Below are positions 1 to 9,718 of a DNA stretch of 64,000 bases, in pieces (position 1 is the stretch's first letter; each line of letters starts with the position of its first letter). The notes under the pieces were generated by a model. That model did not search any database, was not told the DNA's origin, and saw only the letters and a list, made by a program, of their open reading frames with translations. The stretch comes from Streptomyces paludis (GTDB taxonomy: Bacteria; Actinomycetota; Actinomycetes; Streptomycetales; Streptomycetaceae), in contig NZ_CP031194.1 of NCBI RefSeq assembly GCF_003344965.1, positions 5,704,001 to 5,768,000 on the forward strand, written 5' to 3'. The position numbers and the translations under genes are program-made.

Positions 1-2
1 CG

Positions 3-1250
3 AGCCCCACCGGCCAGGGCGAGGTGAGCCTGAAGCTCACCTCCGACAAGATCACGATCAGGATCCAGGACGAATCGGGCTTCCCGGTCTCCGACGACCT
101 GGCCGCGGAGTTCACCAAGCAGCACCCGAACGTCACCTTCAAGGTCGTCCGCGACAGCTTCGCGAACCTCACCGCCAACGCGCCGCGCCTCCTGGCCGGG
201 GCCAACGCACCGGATCTCATCCGCCTGCCCACCATGGGCGACACCGTCAGGGACGGGCTCCTGACCAACCTCGACCCGTACTTCAAGGGCTACGGATGGG
301 ACAAATTCCCCGCCGGCCAGCTGGCACCGTCCCGGATGAGCCAGGAAGGGGTGCGCGGCGAGGGATCGCTCTACCAGATGGGCCTGGGCTACAGCGTGAC
401 GGGCATTTACGTGAACCAGAAATACGCCGAGCAACTGGGGCTCACCGGTGCCCCGGCCACCATCGGCGAGCTGGAGCGGTGGATGGCGAAGGCCAAGGCC
501 GCCAAGATCCTTCCCGTCCAGATCGGGATGCAGGACGGGGTCGGCACCTTCGCGCTCCAGGCGCTGATCAACCAGTACGGGGACAAGTCGGACCTGATCG
601 ACTGGATGTTCAACAAGCCGGGGGCCACCTTCGACACCGAGGCGAGCCTCAAGGGCGCCACGGTCTTCAAGAAGTGGGCCGACGCCGGATACTTCCCGTC
701 CGACGTCAACGCGATCAACTACACGACGATGGTCTCCAACTTCCAGGCGGGCAAGGGCCTGCTGATGTTCAACGGCAACTGGGACGCCGCCGGAACCGAC
801 AAGGCGATGGGACAGGGGGCCGCCCGGTTCGTCCTCGCGCCTCCGGCGGCCGACGGCGGCCCGTATGTCGCGATGGGCGCCGCCAACTCGTTCTCCATCC
901 CCGCCAAGGCGAAGAACGCCGACGCGGCGGCCTTCTTCCTGAACTGGATCCACACCGACCCCAAGGCCCGTCAGATCGTGGTCGACGTCACGGGCGCGTC
1001 CCCCGGCGGCGACCCCTCGCAGCCGCTGCCGAAGGTGAAGGACGGCTCGCTGATCGCACAGGCCCTCGCGGCATCGGCGAAGGTCGGATCCGACGACGGC
1101 TTCGTCGACTTCATGGCCAACACCACGGCGGGCATCTACGCGGGCGCCTTCCAGCCGGACGAGCAGAAGCTGCTGACCCGGCGGATGGAGCCCAAGGCGT
1201 TCGTCGCGGCCATCCAGGAGTTCTACGTCAAGGAGCTGGCCGGCTCATGA
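3..1250 (+). CDS. ABC sugar transporter substrate-binding protein (5' end outside window)
   Basis: Extracellular solute-binding protein of the family-1 (maltose/multiple sugar) type, which captures sugar outside the cell for the two permeases that follow. The reading frame is open from the first bases of the window and there is no signal peptide or lipobox in view, so the true start lies upstream. Visible family traits are an early F-T-K-Q-H-P-N-V strand, an aromatic-rich middle (GNWDAAGTDKAMG) and the closing helix IQEFYVKEL. The stop codon overlaps the next start (ATGA), so it is co-translated with the permeases. The sugar is not evident from this gene; the downstream glycosidase and kinase suggest a fructose- or oligosaccharide-type substrate (inference). 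Confidence 0.9.
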   Translation, partial: SPTGQGEVSLKLTSDKITIRIQDESGFPVSDDLAAEFTKQHPNVTFKVVRDSFANLTANAPRLLAGANAPDLIRLPTMGDTVRDGLLTNLDPYFKGYGWDKFPAGQLAPSRMSQEGVRGEGSLYQMGLGYSVTGIYVNQKYAEQLGLTGAPATIGELERWMAKAKAAKILPVQIGMQDGVGTFALQALINQYGDKSDLIDWMFNKPGATFDTEASLKGATVFKKWADAGYFPSDVNAINYTTMVSNFQAGKGLLMFNGNWDAAGTDKAMGQGAARFVLAPPAADGGPYVAMGAANSFSIPAKAKNADAAAFFLNWIHTDPKARQIVVDVTGASPGGDPSQPLPKVKDGSLIAQALAASAKVGSDDGFVDFMANTTAGIYAGAFQPDEQKLLTRRMEPKAFVAAIQEFYVKELAGS

Positions 1251-2275
1251 CCCGCGATGTCCGTACGCATGAGGACCCGAAGCCGGCCGCGGCGGCCGTG
1301 CGGCGACCCGAGGAGGGCGCTCATGCCGCGGGCGTCGGAACAACCCGGGGCCGGGCCGGCCGCGCCGGTCGGCCCGGCCGGCCCGGCCGCGCCTCCGGGC
1401 GGGGGAGGGCGGGGCGGAGGAGTGTCACCGGCTGGCTCTTCGTCCTGCCGGCGCTGGCGTTCTTCTGCGCGTTCGTGATCTACCCGCTGCTGACGGCCGT
1501 GCAGTACTCGTTCTACCGCTGGAACGGAATCGGCGCCTCCACCTGGGTCGGTCTCGACAACTACATCCGGGTGTTCACCGACCCGGCGCTGCTGATCTCG
1601 ATCGTCAACGCGCTGATCCTCATTGTCTTCTTCACGGTGATCCCGGTCGCCAGTGGCCTGGCGCTGGCGACCCTGATCCGTACGGTGCGGCCCGGTCCCT
1701 TCGCCACGGTCGCCCGTACGGTGCTGTTCCTGCCGCAGATCATCCCGCTGGTGGCCGCCGGTATCGCCTGGTCGTGGATGTACGCGCAGACCGGCACGGT
1801 CAACACCCTCCTCGAATCCGTCGGCCTGGGCTCGCTCTCCCGCTCCTGGCTGGCGGAGTTCGGGACCGCCCTTCCCGCGGTCGGCCTCATCGGCTCCTGG
1901 GTGCTCACGGGCCTGTGCACCATCCTGCTGCTCACCGGCATCGGAAAGATCGACGCGTCCCTCTACGAGGCGGCGCGGATCGACGGCGCGGGCTGGTGGC
2001 GGGAGTTCGTGACCGTCACGCTTCCCGGGCTGCGGCGCGAGATCGCCGTACTGGTCACCATCACCGTGATCGCCGCGCTGAGCAGCTTCGACATCATCTA
2101 CACCACCACCAAGGGCGGTCCGGGGACCAGCACGCTCGTCCCCGGTATCTCGATCTTCCGGCTCGCCTTCACCCAGAGCGAGGTCGGTCTGGCGTCCGCC
2201 CTCGGCATCGTCCTTCTCGCACTCGTCCTGCTGACGGTGCTGCCCATTCAGCTGCTGACAAGGGACAGAGACTGA
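1247..2275 (+). CDS. ABC sugar transporter permease 1 (MalF-like)
   Basis: Inner-membrane permease of 342 aa for a CUT1-type sugar importer. The ATG overlaps the stop of the binding-protein gene (ATGA at 1247). The N-terminus is long, Arg/Gly-rich and cytoplasmic (about residues 1-60); six hydrophobic segments follow. The EAA loop that contacts the ATPase is visible near residue 245 as YEAARIDGAGWWREF. The same frame is open far upstream (to 296), but that extension lies across the binding-protein gene and is rejected. No ATPase gene is in this operon; Streptomyces sugar importers commonly share a remote MsiK ATPase (family knowledge). Confidence 0.93.
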   Translation: MTRDVRTHEDPKPAAAAVRRPEEGAHAAGVGTTRGRAGRAGRPGRPGRASGRGRAGRRSVTGWLFVLPALAFFCAFVIYPLLTAVQYSFYRWNGIGASTWVGLDNYIRVFTDPALLISIVNALILIVFFTVIPVASGLALATLIRTVRPGPFATVARTVLFLPQIIPLVAAGIAWSWMYAQTGTVNTLLESVGLGSLSRSWLAEFGTALPAVGLIGSWVLTGLCTILLLTGIGKIDASLYEAARIDGAGWWREFVTVTLPGLRREIAVLVTITVIAALSSFDIIYTTTKGGPGTSTLVPGISIFRLAFTQSEVGLASALGIVLLALVLLTVLPIQLLTRDRD

Positions 2276-3099
2276 TGGTCGTCAACAAGACGGAAGCGAT
2301 CATCGGACGCGTCGTCCTCGTCCTGGTGCTGATCGTCACCGTGCTGCCGCTCCTCGGAATGCTCTCCGGAGCGCTCCAGCCCGCTGACCGTATCCCCGAA
2401 GGATTCTCCTGGCCCAGCGATCCCCAGTGGGGCAACTTCGCCGTCGCCTTCCGGACCGCCCACGTCTGGCAGCTGCTCGGCTCCAGCACGCTCATCATCC
2501 TCGGCGTCGTCCCGCTCAGCCTGCTCCTGGCGACCATGGCCGGCTATGCCCTGGGCAATCTGCGTATCCCCGGCGGACGATTCGTCTTCCTTCTGCTCCT
2601 GCTGGGCCTGACGATCCCCTTCGAGGCGATCATCATCCCGCTGTACTACGAGATCACCGCCCTGGGGCTGCTCAACACCCAGTGGGCGATCATCCTGCCG
2701 CTGATCGGGCTCTACATGCCGTTCAGCGTCGTCTGGATGCGCGCGCACTTCGCCGGGGTGCCCGCCGAACTCTCCGAGGCGGCCCGTATCGACGGAGCCA
2801 GTACCTTCCAGGAGATCCGCCGTATCCAGATCCCGCTGGCCATGCCCGCCCTCTCCGCCCTGGCGATCCTGCTGTTCCTCTGGACCTGGAACCAGTTCCT
2901 GCTCCCGCTGGTCCTGGTCGACGATCCCGACAAACGCACCATGGCCGGCGCCCTGGGGGCGTTCCAGGGGCAGTACCTCAACCAGCTCCCCCTGCTCTTC
3001 GCGGGCGCGCTGATCATCATGCTGCCGACGATCGTGGTCTACGTCATTTTCCAGCGCCAGTTCATCAAGGCGCTGCTCCAGGGCGCGGTCAAGGGCTGA
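2275..3099 (+). CDS. ABC sugar transporter permease 2 (MalG-like)
   Basis: Second CUT1 permease, 274 aa, partner of the preceding gene. Start and upstream stop share one base (TGATG), indicating translational coupling. It shows an N-terminal membrane anchor, five further hydrophobic segments and the EAA motif SEAARIDGASTFQEI, which docks to the ATPase. The C-terminus FQRQFIKALLQGAVKG matches the typical MalG ending (family knowledge). The next gene begins about 60 bp downstream. Confidence 0.93.
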   Translation: MVVNKTEAIIGRVVLVLVLIVTVLPLLGMLSGALQPADRIPEGFSWPSDPQWGNFAVAFRTAHVWQLLGSSTLIILGVVPLSLLLATMAGYALGNLRIPGGRFVFLLLLLGLTIPFEAIIIPLYYEITALGLLNTQWAIILPLIGLYMPFSVVWMRAHFAGVPAELSEAARIDGASTFQEIRRIQIPLAMPALSALAILLFLWTWNQFLLPLVLVDDPDKRTMAGALGAFQGQYLNQLPLLFAGALIIMLPTIVVYVIFQRQFIKALLQGAVKG

Positions 3100-3159
3100 G
3101 AAGCCCTTCCTTCCCGTCCACAGCCACAGCTGTCCACAACCACAGCACAAGGATTTCGG

Positions 3160-4140
3160 ATGACGTTTCGCTTGGACCACGCCTGGGTGTGGGACTTCTG
3201 GTTCGCCGACGACGGCGACACCTTCCATCTCTTCTACCTCCACGCCCCCAAGAGCCTGGGGGACCCCGAGCTGAGGCACCGCAATGCCCGGATCGGGCAC
3301 GCGACCTCCGCCGATCTGGTCGACTGGCGGGATCACGGCCCGGTCCTCGCCCCGGGCCGGCCCGGGGCCTTCGACGGGACCGCCACCTGGACGGGCAGTG
3401 TGGTCCGGGGCCCCGACGGCGTCTGGCGGATGTTCTACACAGGAGCACGCTTCCTCGACACCGGCGGCAACATCGAGACCGTCGGTGTGGCAGTCTCCAC
3501 CGATCTGCACACCTGGACGAAGCGGCCCGGTCCGCTCGTCGAGGCGGACAGCCGCTGGTACGAGAAGCTGGGGGACTCCAGCTGGCCCGAAGAGGCATGG
3601 CGCGATCCCTGGGTGTTCCCGGACCCGGCCGGTGACGGCTGGCACATGCTTCTCACCGCCCGGGCCAACCACGGTCCCGTGGACGACCGGGGCGTGATCG
3701 GGCACGCCACGTCACCGGACCTCCAGGAGTGGACGGTACGGGCACCCCTCAGCGACCCGGGTGCGGGCTTCGCGCATCTGGAGGTCCCCCAGGTCGCGAC
3801 CGTGGACGGCGAGACCGTACTGCTGCTGTCCTGCGACACCCCCCGGCTCTCCGCGGCCCGGCGGACGGCCGGCGGGACCGGCGGCGTCTGGAGCGTCCCC
3901 GCCGCCACGGCCCTGGGCCCGTACGCGGTGGAGGACGCCCGGCTGGTCGTCGGTGAATCCCTCTACAGCGGGCGTCTCATCGAGGACCGGAGCGGCCGGA
4001 CCGTACTGCTGGCCTTCGACAACTCCCATGACGGCGAAGGATTCGCCGGCGCGCTGTCCGACCCCGTAAGGGTGAGCTGGTCACCGGACCGGCGCGGTCT
4101 CGTGCCGCGGGCCCTCCTGAGCGAAGGCAGTCCGGAATGA
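3160..4140 (+). CDS. Five-bladed beta-propeller glycosidase (GH32/GH43/GH68-like)
   Basis: Protein of 326 aa with no signal peptide, so probably cytoplasmic and acting on the imported sugar. Visible propeller traits are HAWVWDFWF near the N-terminus (possible nucleophile Asp), the LHAPKSL blade strand, W-T-G-S-V and the RDPWVF motif near residue 150, which is the conserved transition-state Asp strand in GH32 and GH43. LEVPQV at about residue 206 may hold the general acid Glu. GH32 (fructosidase) is favoured because a PfkB kinase closes the operon, but GH43 cannot be excluded. The stop overlaps the next start (ATGA). Confidence 0.75.
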   Translation: MTFRLDHAWVWDFWFADDGDTFHLFYLHAPKSLGDPELRHRNARIGHATSADLVDWRDHGPVLAPGRPGAFDGTATWTGSVVRGPDGVWRMFYTGARFLDTGGNIETVGVAVSTDLHTWTKRPGPLVEADSRWYEKLGDSSWPEEAWRDPWVFPDPAGDGWHMLLTARANHGPVDDRGVIGHATSPDLQEWTVRAPLSDPGAGFAHLEVPQVATVDGETVLLLSCDTPRLSAARRTAGGTGGVWSVPAATALGPYAVEDARLVVGESLYSGRLIEDRSGRTVLLAFDNSHDGEGFAGALSDPVRVSWSPDRRGLVPRALLSEGSPE

Positions 4141-5324
4141 ACACCATCCGCGTCGAGGGCACCACCGCCCCGGGATTCTCGTCCCTCGCGGAGGTCTTCT
4201 CCGCCGCCTTCACGGACCACGACGGCATGGGCGCGGCGCTCTGCGTCCGAGTGGCCGGAGAGACGGTGGCCGATCTGTGGGGCGGAACCGCCGACGCGCG
4301 CGACCGCTCGCCCTGGACGAAGGACACCACCAGCGTCATCTTCTCCTGCACCAAGGGCCTGGTCTCCCTCCTCGCGGCCCGCCTCGTGCAGGACGGCCTC
4401 CTCGACTGGCGGACCCCCGTCGCGGCCCACTGGCCCGAGTTCGCCGCCGCCGGCAAGGAGCGGATCACGGTCGCCGATCTCCTCGCCCACCGGTCCGGGC
4501 TCTCGGCGCCGCGTGCGCTCCTCACCGTCGAGGAGGCCATCGACTGGGACACCGTCACCGGCCTGCTCGCGGCCCAGGAACCGCTGTGGCCCCCGGGCGA
4601 GGGGCACGCGTACCACGCCCTCACCCACGGCTGGCTCGCCGGTGAGGTCATCCGCCGTGTGACCGGCAGAACGGTCGGCCAGTACTTCGACGACCTCATC
4701 GCCACGCCGCTCCACGCCGACGCGTGGATCGGCCTGCCTCATCCGGTACGGCGTCAGGTCGCCCACCTGCGGGCCGGCCCGAGCCTCACCGCGCTCGTCG
4801 CACAACAGGCCGCGGCACGGCCGGCCGGGGAAGTCGACTGGTCCGACCGGGCCATGACCCTCGGGAAGGCGTTCCCGGCGGAACTCGTCGCCGACGAGGG
4901 GGGCTTCAACGATCCCCGGATACAGGCCGCGGAGCTGCCGGGAGCGGGCGGTATCGCCTCGGCCCGGGCCCTGGCCGCGATCTGGTCGGCCACCGTGGTG
5001 GAGACCGACGGCGTACGGCTGCTGGAAGCGGGCACCGTGGACGACGCCATCCGGCCGCAGACCGAAGGCACTCCGGTCTTCGGCGGTCCACCGCCGTACC
5101 CCCGGTGGGGCATGGGGTTCCAACTGCCCTCTCTCGCACGCGAGTATCTCGGGCCCGCCTCCTTCGGGCACGACGGCGCCGGCGGGCAGGTCGCCTTCGC
5201 CGATGTGACGCACCAGGTCGGATTCGCCTTCCTGACCAACCTCATGGAAGCGGGCACCGACCACCGGGCCACCGCGCTCGTGGACGAACTGCGCCGCATC
5301 CTCCGCGACAGGCCACGCCCATGA
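4137..5324 (+). CDS. Serine hydrolase, beta-lactamase/EstB family
   Basis: Protein of 395 aa resembling class-C beta-lactamase-fold esterases. The nucleophile motif S-x-x-K is SCTK (within FSCTKG, near residue 66), and the second motif is YHALTHGWL near residue 161, typical of the EstB branch. No signal peptide is visible. It is translationally coupled on both sides (ATGA at 4137 and at 5321), so it belongs to the sugar operon. It could deacylate an imported glycoside, but the true substrate cannot be read from sequence. Confidence 0.82.
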   Translation: MNTIRVEGTTAPGFSSLAEVFSAAFTDHDGMGAALCVRVAGETVADLWGGTADARDRSPWTKDTTSVIFSCTKGLVSLLAARLVQDGLLDWRTPVAAHWPEFAAAGKERITVADLLAHRSGLSAPRALLTVEEAIDWDTVTGLLAAQEPLWPPGEGHAYHALTHGWLAGEVIRRVTGRTVGQYFDDLIATPLHADAWIGLPHPVRRQVAHLRAGPSLTALVAQQAAARPAGEVDWSDRAMTLGKAFPAELVADEGGFNDPRIQAAELPGAGGIASARALAAIWSATVVETDGVRLLEAGTVDDAIRPQTEGTPVFGGPPPYPRWGMGFQLPSLAREYLGPASFGHDGAGGQVAFADVTHQVGFAFLTNLMEAGTDHRATALVDELRRILRDRPRP

Positions 5325-6256
5325 AGGATTCACGTACACACGACAGGCCGTCCGCGCTGGTGGTCGGAGAGAGCGTTCTCGACATCGTCGACACCCCTCA
5401 GGGCCGGACCCGGCATCCGGGCGGCTCACCGATGAACGTCGCCGTCGGGCTGGCGAGACTGGGCGTTCCGACCCAGCTGTTCACCCAGCTCGGCGCCGAC
5501 ACCGCCGGCGCGCTCATCGCCGGCCACCTCCGCGAGGCCGGTGTGGAGATCGTCCCCGCGTCCTTCACGGCCTCTCCGACGAACACCGCCACGGCGACTC
5601 TTCACCCCGACGGCTCGGCGGAATACGCGTTCGTCATGGAGTGGGCCCCGCCCGGACCGGTGCCCCTGCCCGCCGTGGAGCTGATCCATGTCGGCTCGCT
5701 CGGCGCGTTTCTTCGGCCGGGAGCCGATACGGTCGAGGACTTCCTCGCCCGCGTACCGGACTCCGTGACGATCAGCTTCGACCCGAACATCCGCCCCTCA
5801 CTGCTCCACGACAGAACGGACGCCGTACAGCGGTTCGAACGCCTCGCTCGCCGAGCCGACATCGTCAAGCTCAGCGACGAGGACGCCGCCTGGCTCTACC
5901 CGGCGCGCAGCGACGCACACGTACTCGCGGGCCTGCTCGACGCAGGCGCGGAACTGGCGATCATCACCCTCGGCGCCAAGGGAGCCAAACTCGCGACCCC
6001 GGCCGCGACCGCGACCGTCCCCGCCCCCACCGTGCAGGCCGTGGACACGATCGGCGCGGGTGACAGCTTCATGTCCGCGATCCTCGCCACCCTCCTCAAC
6101 GAGCAACGACCCCCCGGCCCCCTCGGCCCCACCACCCTGGAACACCTCGGCACCCGCGCGGCCCTGGCAGCCGCCCTCACCGTCCAACGAGAGGCAGCAC
6201 AACCCCCCACCCAGACCGAACTCCACACCGCCACAAGCCCCCCGCCCCACACCTGA
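5321..6256 (+). CDS. PfkB-family carbohydrate kinase (fructokinase-like)
   Basis: Sugar kinase of 311 aa of the ribokinase/PfkB family. It has the N-terminal substrate glycines GGSPMNVAVGLARLG and the C-terminal DTIGAGDSF motif holding the catalytic Asp and anion hole. The ATGA overlap with the upstream hydrolase sets the start. It probably phosphorylates the monosaccharide released by the glycosidase; fructose is the best guess because many PfkB proteins with this layout are fructokinases. The last ~30 residues are Pro/Thr-rich and low complexity. No terminator is obvious in the 60 bp before sdaA, which converges from the other strand. Confidence 0.85.
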   Translation: MKDSRTHDRPSALVVGESVLDIVDTPQGRTRHPGGSPMNVAVGLARLGVPTQLFTQLGADTAGALIAGHLREAGVEIVPASFTASPTNTATATLHPDGSAEYAFVMEWAPPGPVPLPAVELIHVGSLGAFLRPGADTVEDFLARVPDSVTISFDPNIRPSLLHDRTDAVQRFERLARRADIVKLSDEDAAWLYPARSDAHVLAGLLDAGAELAIITLGAKGAKLATPAATATVPAPTVQAVDTIGAGDSFMSAILATLLNEQRPPGPLGPTTLEHLGTRAALAAALTVQREAAQPPTQTELHTATSPPPHT

Positions 6257-6316
6257 CACACGGACGCGGCACGACAACGCCGAAAGACGAGACCTACCCG
6301 ATCGGAGCCGGCTCTC

Positions 6317-7699
6317 TCAGCACTCGATGATGTTCACCGCGAGCCCGCCCCGGGCCGTCTCCTTGTATTTGACGGACATGTCGGCGCCCGTCTCCTTCAT
6401 GGTCTTGATGACCTTGTCGAGGGAGACCTTGTGGCTGCCGTCGCCGCGCAGGGCCATCTTCGCCGCCGTGACCGCCTTGACCGCGGCCATGCCGTTGCGT
6501 TCGATGCAGGGGATCTGGACGAGGCCGCCGACGGGGTCGCAGGTGAGGCCGAGGTTGTGTTCCATGCCGATCTCGGCGGCGTTCTCGACCTGTTCGGCCG
6601 AGCCGCCGAGGACCTCGGCCAGGGCGCCGGCGGCCATGGAGCAGGCGGAGCCCACCTCGCCCTGGCAGCCGACCTCGGCGCCGGAGATGGAGGCGTTCTC
6701 CTTGAAGAGCATGCCGATGGCGCCGGCGGCGAGGAGGAAGCGGACGACGTTGTCGTCCTTCTCGGTCTCGGTGGCGCCGCCCGCCGCGAAGTTCACGTAG
6801 TAGTGGAGGACGGCCGGGATGATGCCGGCGGCGCCGTTGGTGGGGGCGGTGACGACCCGGCCGCCGGCGGCGTTCTCCTCGTTGACGGCCATGGCGTAGA
6901 GGGTGATCCACTCCATCGCGTGCGCCTGCGCGTCGCCCTCCGCGCGCAGCTGCCGCGCCGAGTGGGCGGCGCGGCGGCGGACCTTGAGGCCGCCGGGGAG
7001 GATGCCCTCGCGGGCCATCCCGCGGGCCACGCACGCCTGCATGACGCGCCAGATCTCCAGCAGCCCGGCGCGGATCTCGTCCTCGGTACGCCATGCCTTC
7101 TCGTTCTCCAGCATCAGCGCGGAGATCGACAGACCGGTCTCGGAGGCGAGCCGGAGCAGTTCGTCGCCGGTGCGGAAGGGGTGGGTGAGCGGGGTGTCGT
7201 CGAGTTTGATGCGGTTCTCGCCGAGGGCCTCCTCGTCCACGACGAAGCCGCCGCCCACCGAGTAGTACGTCTTCTCCAGCAGCGAGCCGCCGTCGGCGTC
7301 GTACGCGGCGACCGTCATTCCGTTCGCGTGGTACGGCAGGGCCTTGCGGCGGTGCAGGACCAGGTCCGTACCGGTGTCGAAGGCGATCTCGTGCATACCG
7401 AGGAGGTTCAGCCGGCCGCTCGTGCGGATACGTTCCGCCTCGGCGTCGGCGCTCTCCACGTCCACCGTCCGGGGGGAGTTCCCCGCCAGCCCCAGCAGTA
7501 CGGCCTTGGGGGTGCCGTGGCCGTGGCCGGTCGCGCCGAGGGAGCCGTACAGCTCGGCGCGGACCGAGACGGTGTGCGCGAGCAGGCCCTCGTTCTTCAG
7601 CCGGCGGGCGAACATCCGGGCCGCGCGCATCGGGCCGACCGTGTGGGAGCTGGACGGGCCGATGCCGATCGAGAACAGGTCGAAGACCGAGATGGCCAC
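6317..7699 (-). CDS. sdaA: L-serine ammonia-lyase (iron-sulfur L-serine dehydratase)
   Basis: Deaminates L-serine to pyruvate and ammonia in the cytoplasm with a [4Fe-4S] cluster. The protein is 460 aa, the usual length for the single-chain form. It starts with the conserved [20 protein letters not shown] and carries cluster-region cysteines in [13 protein letters not shown] and CDPVGG...IPC. The GTG at 7699 is chosen because AAGGAG lies just upstream and the conserved N-terminus begins there; the frame stays open further upstream without a match. It is the last gene of the gcvT-gcvH-glyA-sdaA group. Confidence 0.95.
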   Translation of the reverse strand: MAISVFDLFSIGIGPSSSHTVGPMRAARMFARRLKNEGLLAHTVSVRAELYGSLGATGHGHGTPKAVLLGLAGNSPRTVDVESADAEAERIRTSGRLNLLGMHEIAFDTGTDLVLHRRKALPYHANGMTVAAYDADGGSLLEKTYYSVGGGFVVDEEALGENRIKLDDTPLTHPFRTGDELLRLASETGLSISALMLENEKAWRTEDEIRAGLLEIWRVMQACVARGMAREGILPGGLKVRRRAAHSARQLRAEGDAQAHAMEWITLYAMAVNEENAAGGRVVTAPTNGAAGIIPAVLHYYVNFAAGGATETEKDDNVVRFLLAAGAIGMLFKENASISGAEVGCQGEVGSACSMAAGALAEVLGGSAEQVENAAEIGMEHNLGLTCDPVGGLVQIPCIERNGMAAVKAVTAAKMALRGDGSHKVSLDKVIKTMKETGADMSVKYKETARGGLAVNIIEC

Positions 7700-7778
7700 G
7701 GGGCTACTCCTTGATGCGGGAGGTGGTGCGGGGAGTGTGGGGTGCGGGGGTCGTGCCCCGGTGCGGTGCGCGGGGGTG

Positions 7779-7940
7779 GTGCGCCGAAGGGGTGCGGTGC
7801 GCCGAAGGGGTGCGTGCGGCAGCCCGTACGTGGCACCGGGGCACCGCGCCGCTCCGATCGGGAGCCGCACGGTGCCCCGGCGGACACCAGGCGTACGGGC
7901 TGTACGGGTCGTACGGGGTCGTACGGGGTCGTACGGGGTG
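7779..7940. repeat. Intergenic tandem repeats and hairpin between sdaA and glyA
   Basis: The 242-bp glyA-sdaA gap holds two short tandem repeats. A unit reading gtgcgccgaaggggtgcg is present about twice near 7779-7815, and a 10-bp unit gtacggggtc repeats four times with small changes at 7901-7940. Between them is a perfect 11-bp stem (CCGGGGCACCG at 7836-7846 with its complement at 7870-7880). On the minus strand the hairpin follows the glyA stop and could end or attenuate transcription into sdaA. Confidence 0.6.
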
Positions 7941-7941
7941 G

Positions 7942-9210
7942 CTACAGGCCGGGGTACAGCGGGTGCTTCGCGGCCAGCTCGGAGACCCGGGCGGCCAGCG
8001 CGTCGCGGTCGAACTCGGGCTTCAGCGCCGCCGCGATGATCTCCGCGACCTCGGTGAAGTCCTCGGCCGTGAAGCCGCGCGTCGCCAGCGCCGGGGTGCC
8101 GATGCGCAGACCCGAGGTGACCATCGGGGGCCGCGGGTCGTTCGGGACGGCGTTCCGGTTGACCGTGATGCCCAGCTCGTGGAGCCGGTCCTCGGCCTGC
8201 TGGCCGTCCAGCTCGGAGTTGCGCAGATCGACCAGGACCAGATGGACGTCCGTACCGCCGGAGAGCACGGAGACGCCGACCTCGGTCACGTCCGGCAGGC
8301 CCAGCCGCTCGGCGAGGATCCGGGCGCCGTCCAGGGTGCGCTGCTGGCGCTCCTTGAACTCGTCCGTGGCCGCCACCTTGAAGGCGACCGCCTTGCCCGC
8401 GATGACATGCTCCAGCGGGCCGCCCTGCTGACCGGGGAAGACCGCGGAGTTGATCTTCTTCGCCAGTTCCTTGGTGGAGAGGATCACCCCGCCGCGCGGA
8501 CCGCCGAGGGTCTTGTGCGTGGTCGTGGTCACGACATGGGCGTGCGGTACGGGGTTGGGGTGCAGACCCGCGGCGACCAGACCGGCGAAGTGCGCCATGT
8601 CGACCATCAGGTACGCGCCGACCTCGTCCGCGATCCGCCGGAACGCCGCGAAGTCCAGCTGGCGCGGGTACGCCGACCAGCCGGCCACGATCAGCTTCGG
8701 GCGGGACTCCTTGGCGAGCCGCTCGACCTCGGCCATGTCGACCTGGCCGGTCTCCTCGTTCACGTGGTACGCGACGACGTTGTAGAGCTTCCCGGAGAAG
8801 TTGATCTTCATGCCGTGGGTCAGGTGCCCGCCGTGGGCGAGGTTCAGACCCATGATCGTGTCGCCGGGGGAGAGCAGCGCGAACATCGCGGCCGCGTTCG
8901 CCTGGGCGCCCGAGTGCGGCTGTACGTTCGCGTGCTCGGCGCCGAAGAGGTCCTTCACCCGGTCGATGGCGATCTGCTCGATCACGTCGACGTGCTCACA
9001 GCCACCGTAGTAACGGCGGCCGGGGTAGCCCTCGGCGTACTTGTTGGTCAGTACGGAGCCCTGCGCCTCCATGACCGCGACCGGAGCGAAGTTCTCCGAG
9101 GCGATCATTTCGAGGGTGGACTGCTGACGGTGGAGTTCGGCGTCGACCGCGGCGGCGACGTCCGGGTCCAGCTCGTGGAGGGAGGCGTTGAGAAGCGAAG
9201 AGGAAGACAT
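7942..9210 (-). CDS. glyA: Serine hydroxymethyltransferase
   Basis: PLP enzyme of 422 aa that interconverts serine and glycine while charging tetrahydrofolate. The PLP lysine lies in [14 protein letters not shown] and the folate/substrate region in EMIASENF near residue 35. ATG at 9210 is chosen; an in-frame GTG directly before it (9213) would add one residue. It lies 16 bp after gcvH on the same strand, so it shares the riboswitch-controlled transcript and links glycine cleavage to serine metabolism. Confidence 0.97.
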   Translation of the reverse strand: MSSSSLLNASLHELDPDVAAAVDAELHRQQSTLEMIASENFAPVAVMEAQGSVLTNKYAEGYPGRRYYGGCEHVDVIEQIAIDRVKDLFGAEHANVQPHSGAQANAAAMFALLSPGDTIMGLNLAHGGHLTHGMKINFSGKLYNVVAYHVNEETGQVDMAEVERLAKESRPKLIVAGWSAYPRQLDFAAFRRIADEVGAYLMVDMAHFAGLVAAGLHPNPVPHAHVVTTTTHKTLGGPRGGVILSTKELAKKINSAVFPGQQGGPLEHVIAGKAVAFKVAATDEFKERQQRTLDGARILAERLGLPDVTEVGVSVLSGGTDVHLVLVDLRNSELDGQQAEDRLHELGITVNRNAVPNDPRPPMVTSGLRIGTPALATRGFTAEDFTEVAEIIAAALKPEFDRDALAARVSELAAKHPLYPGL

Positions 9211-9226
9211 CACAGTCCCTGGGGTG

Positions 9227-9604
9227 TCAGTTGCCGGAGAACTCTTTGTACTCGTCGGCGGAGAGCAGATCCTTCGGCTCCTCCGCGACGCGCACCTTGA
9301 ACAGCCAGCCGCCCTCGTACGGAGCGGAATTCACCAGCGACGGGTCGTTCACGACGTCCTGGTTCGCCTCGGTGACCTCACCGGTCACGGGGGAGTACAG
9401 ATCGCTGACGGACTTGGTGGACTCCAGCTCTCCACAGGTCTCGCCCGCCGTCACCTGATCACCGACCTCGGGGAGCTGGGCGAACACGACATCGCCGAGG
9501 GCGTTCGCCGCGTACTCCGTGATACCGACCGTCGACACGCCGTCCTCGGCGGTCGTCAGCCACTCGTGCTCCTTGCTGTACCGCAGCTGCTGGGGGTTGC
9601 TCAT
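9227..9604 (-). CDS. gcvH: Glycine cleavage system H protein
   Basis: Lipoyl carrier protein of 125 aa that shuttles the aminomethyl group between the P, T and L proteins. The lipoylated lysine is in the motif [19 protein letters not shown]. The start [16 protein letters not shown] is typical. It sits 115 bp downstream of gcvT and 16 bp before glyA, all on the minus strand. No gcvP is present in this window. Confidence 0.97.
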   Translation of the reverse strand: MSNPQQLRYSKEHEWLTTAEDGVSTVGITEYAANALGDVVFAQLPEVGDQVTAGETCGELESTKSVSDLYSPVTGEVTEANQDVVNDPSLVNSAPYEGGWLFKVRVAEEPKDLLSADEYKEFSGN

Positions 9605-9718
9605 GACCTGAATTCTCCTGTACGCGGGGGTGTGGTGCGGAACAGTCGTCTTACGGAACGAGACGGGCCGAAGACGAGCCGATACAGACAGAGGGCGGAT
9701 GCCAGTGGTCCGACCTGA

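Noticed and set aside
296..1246. Extension of permease 1 upstream
   Set aside because: It overlaps the binding-protein gene; the ATGA junction at 1247 gives a normal-length permease.
7901..7940. CRISPR-like array
   Set aside because: Units are adjacent 10-mers without spacers; no cas genes in the window.
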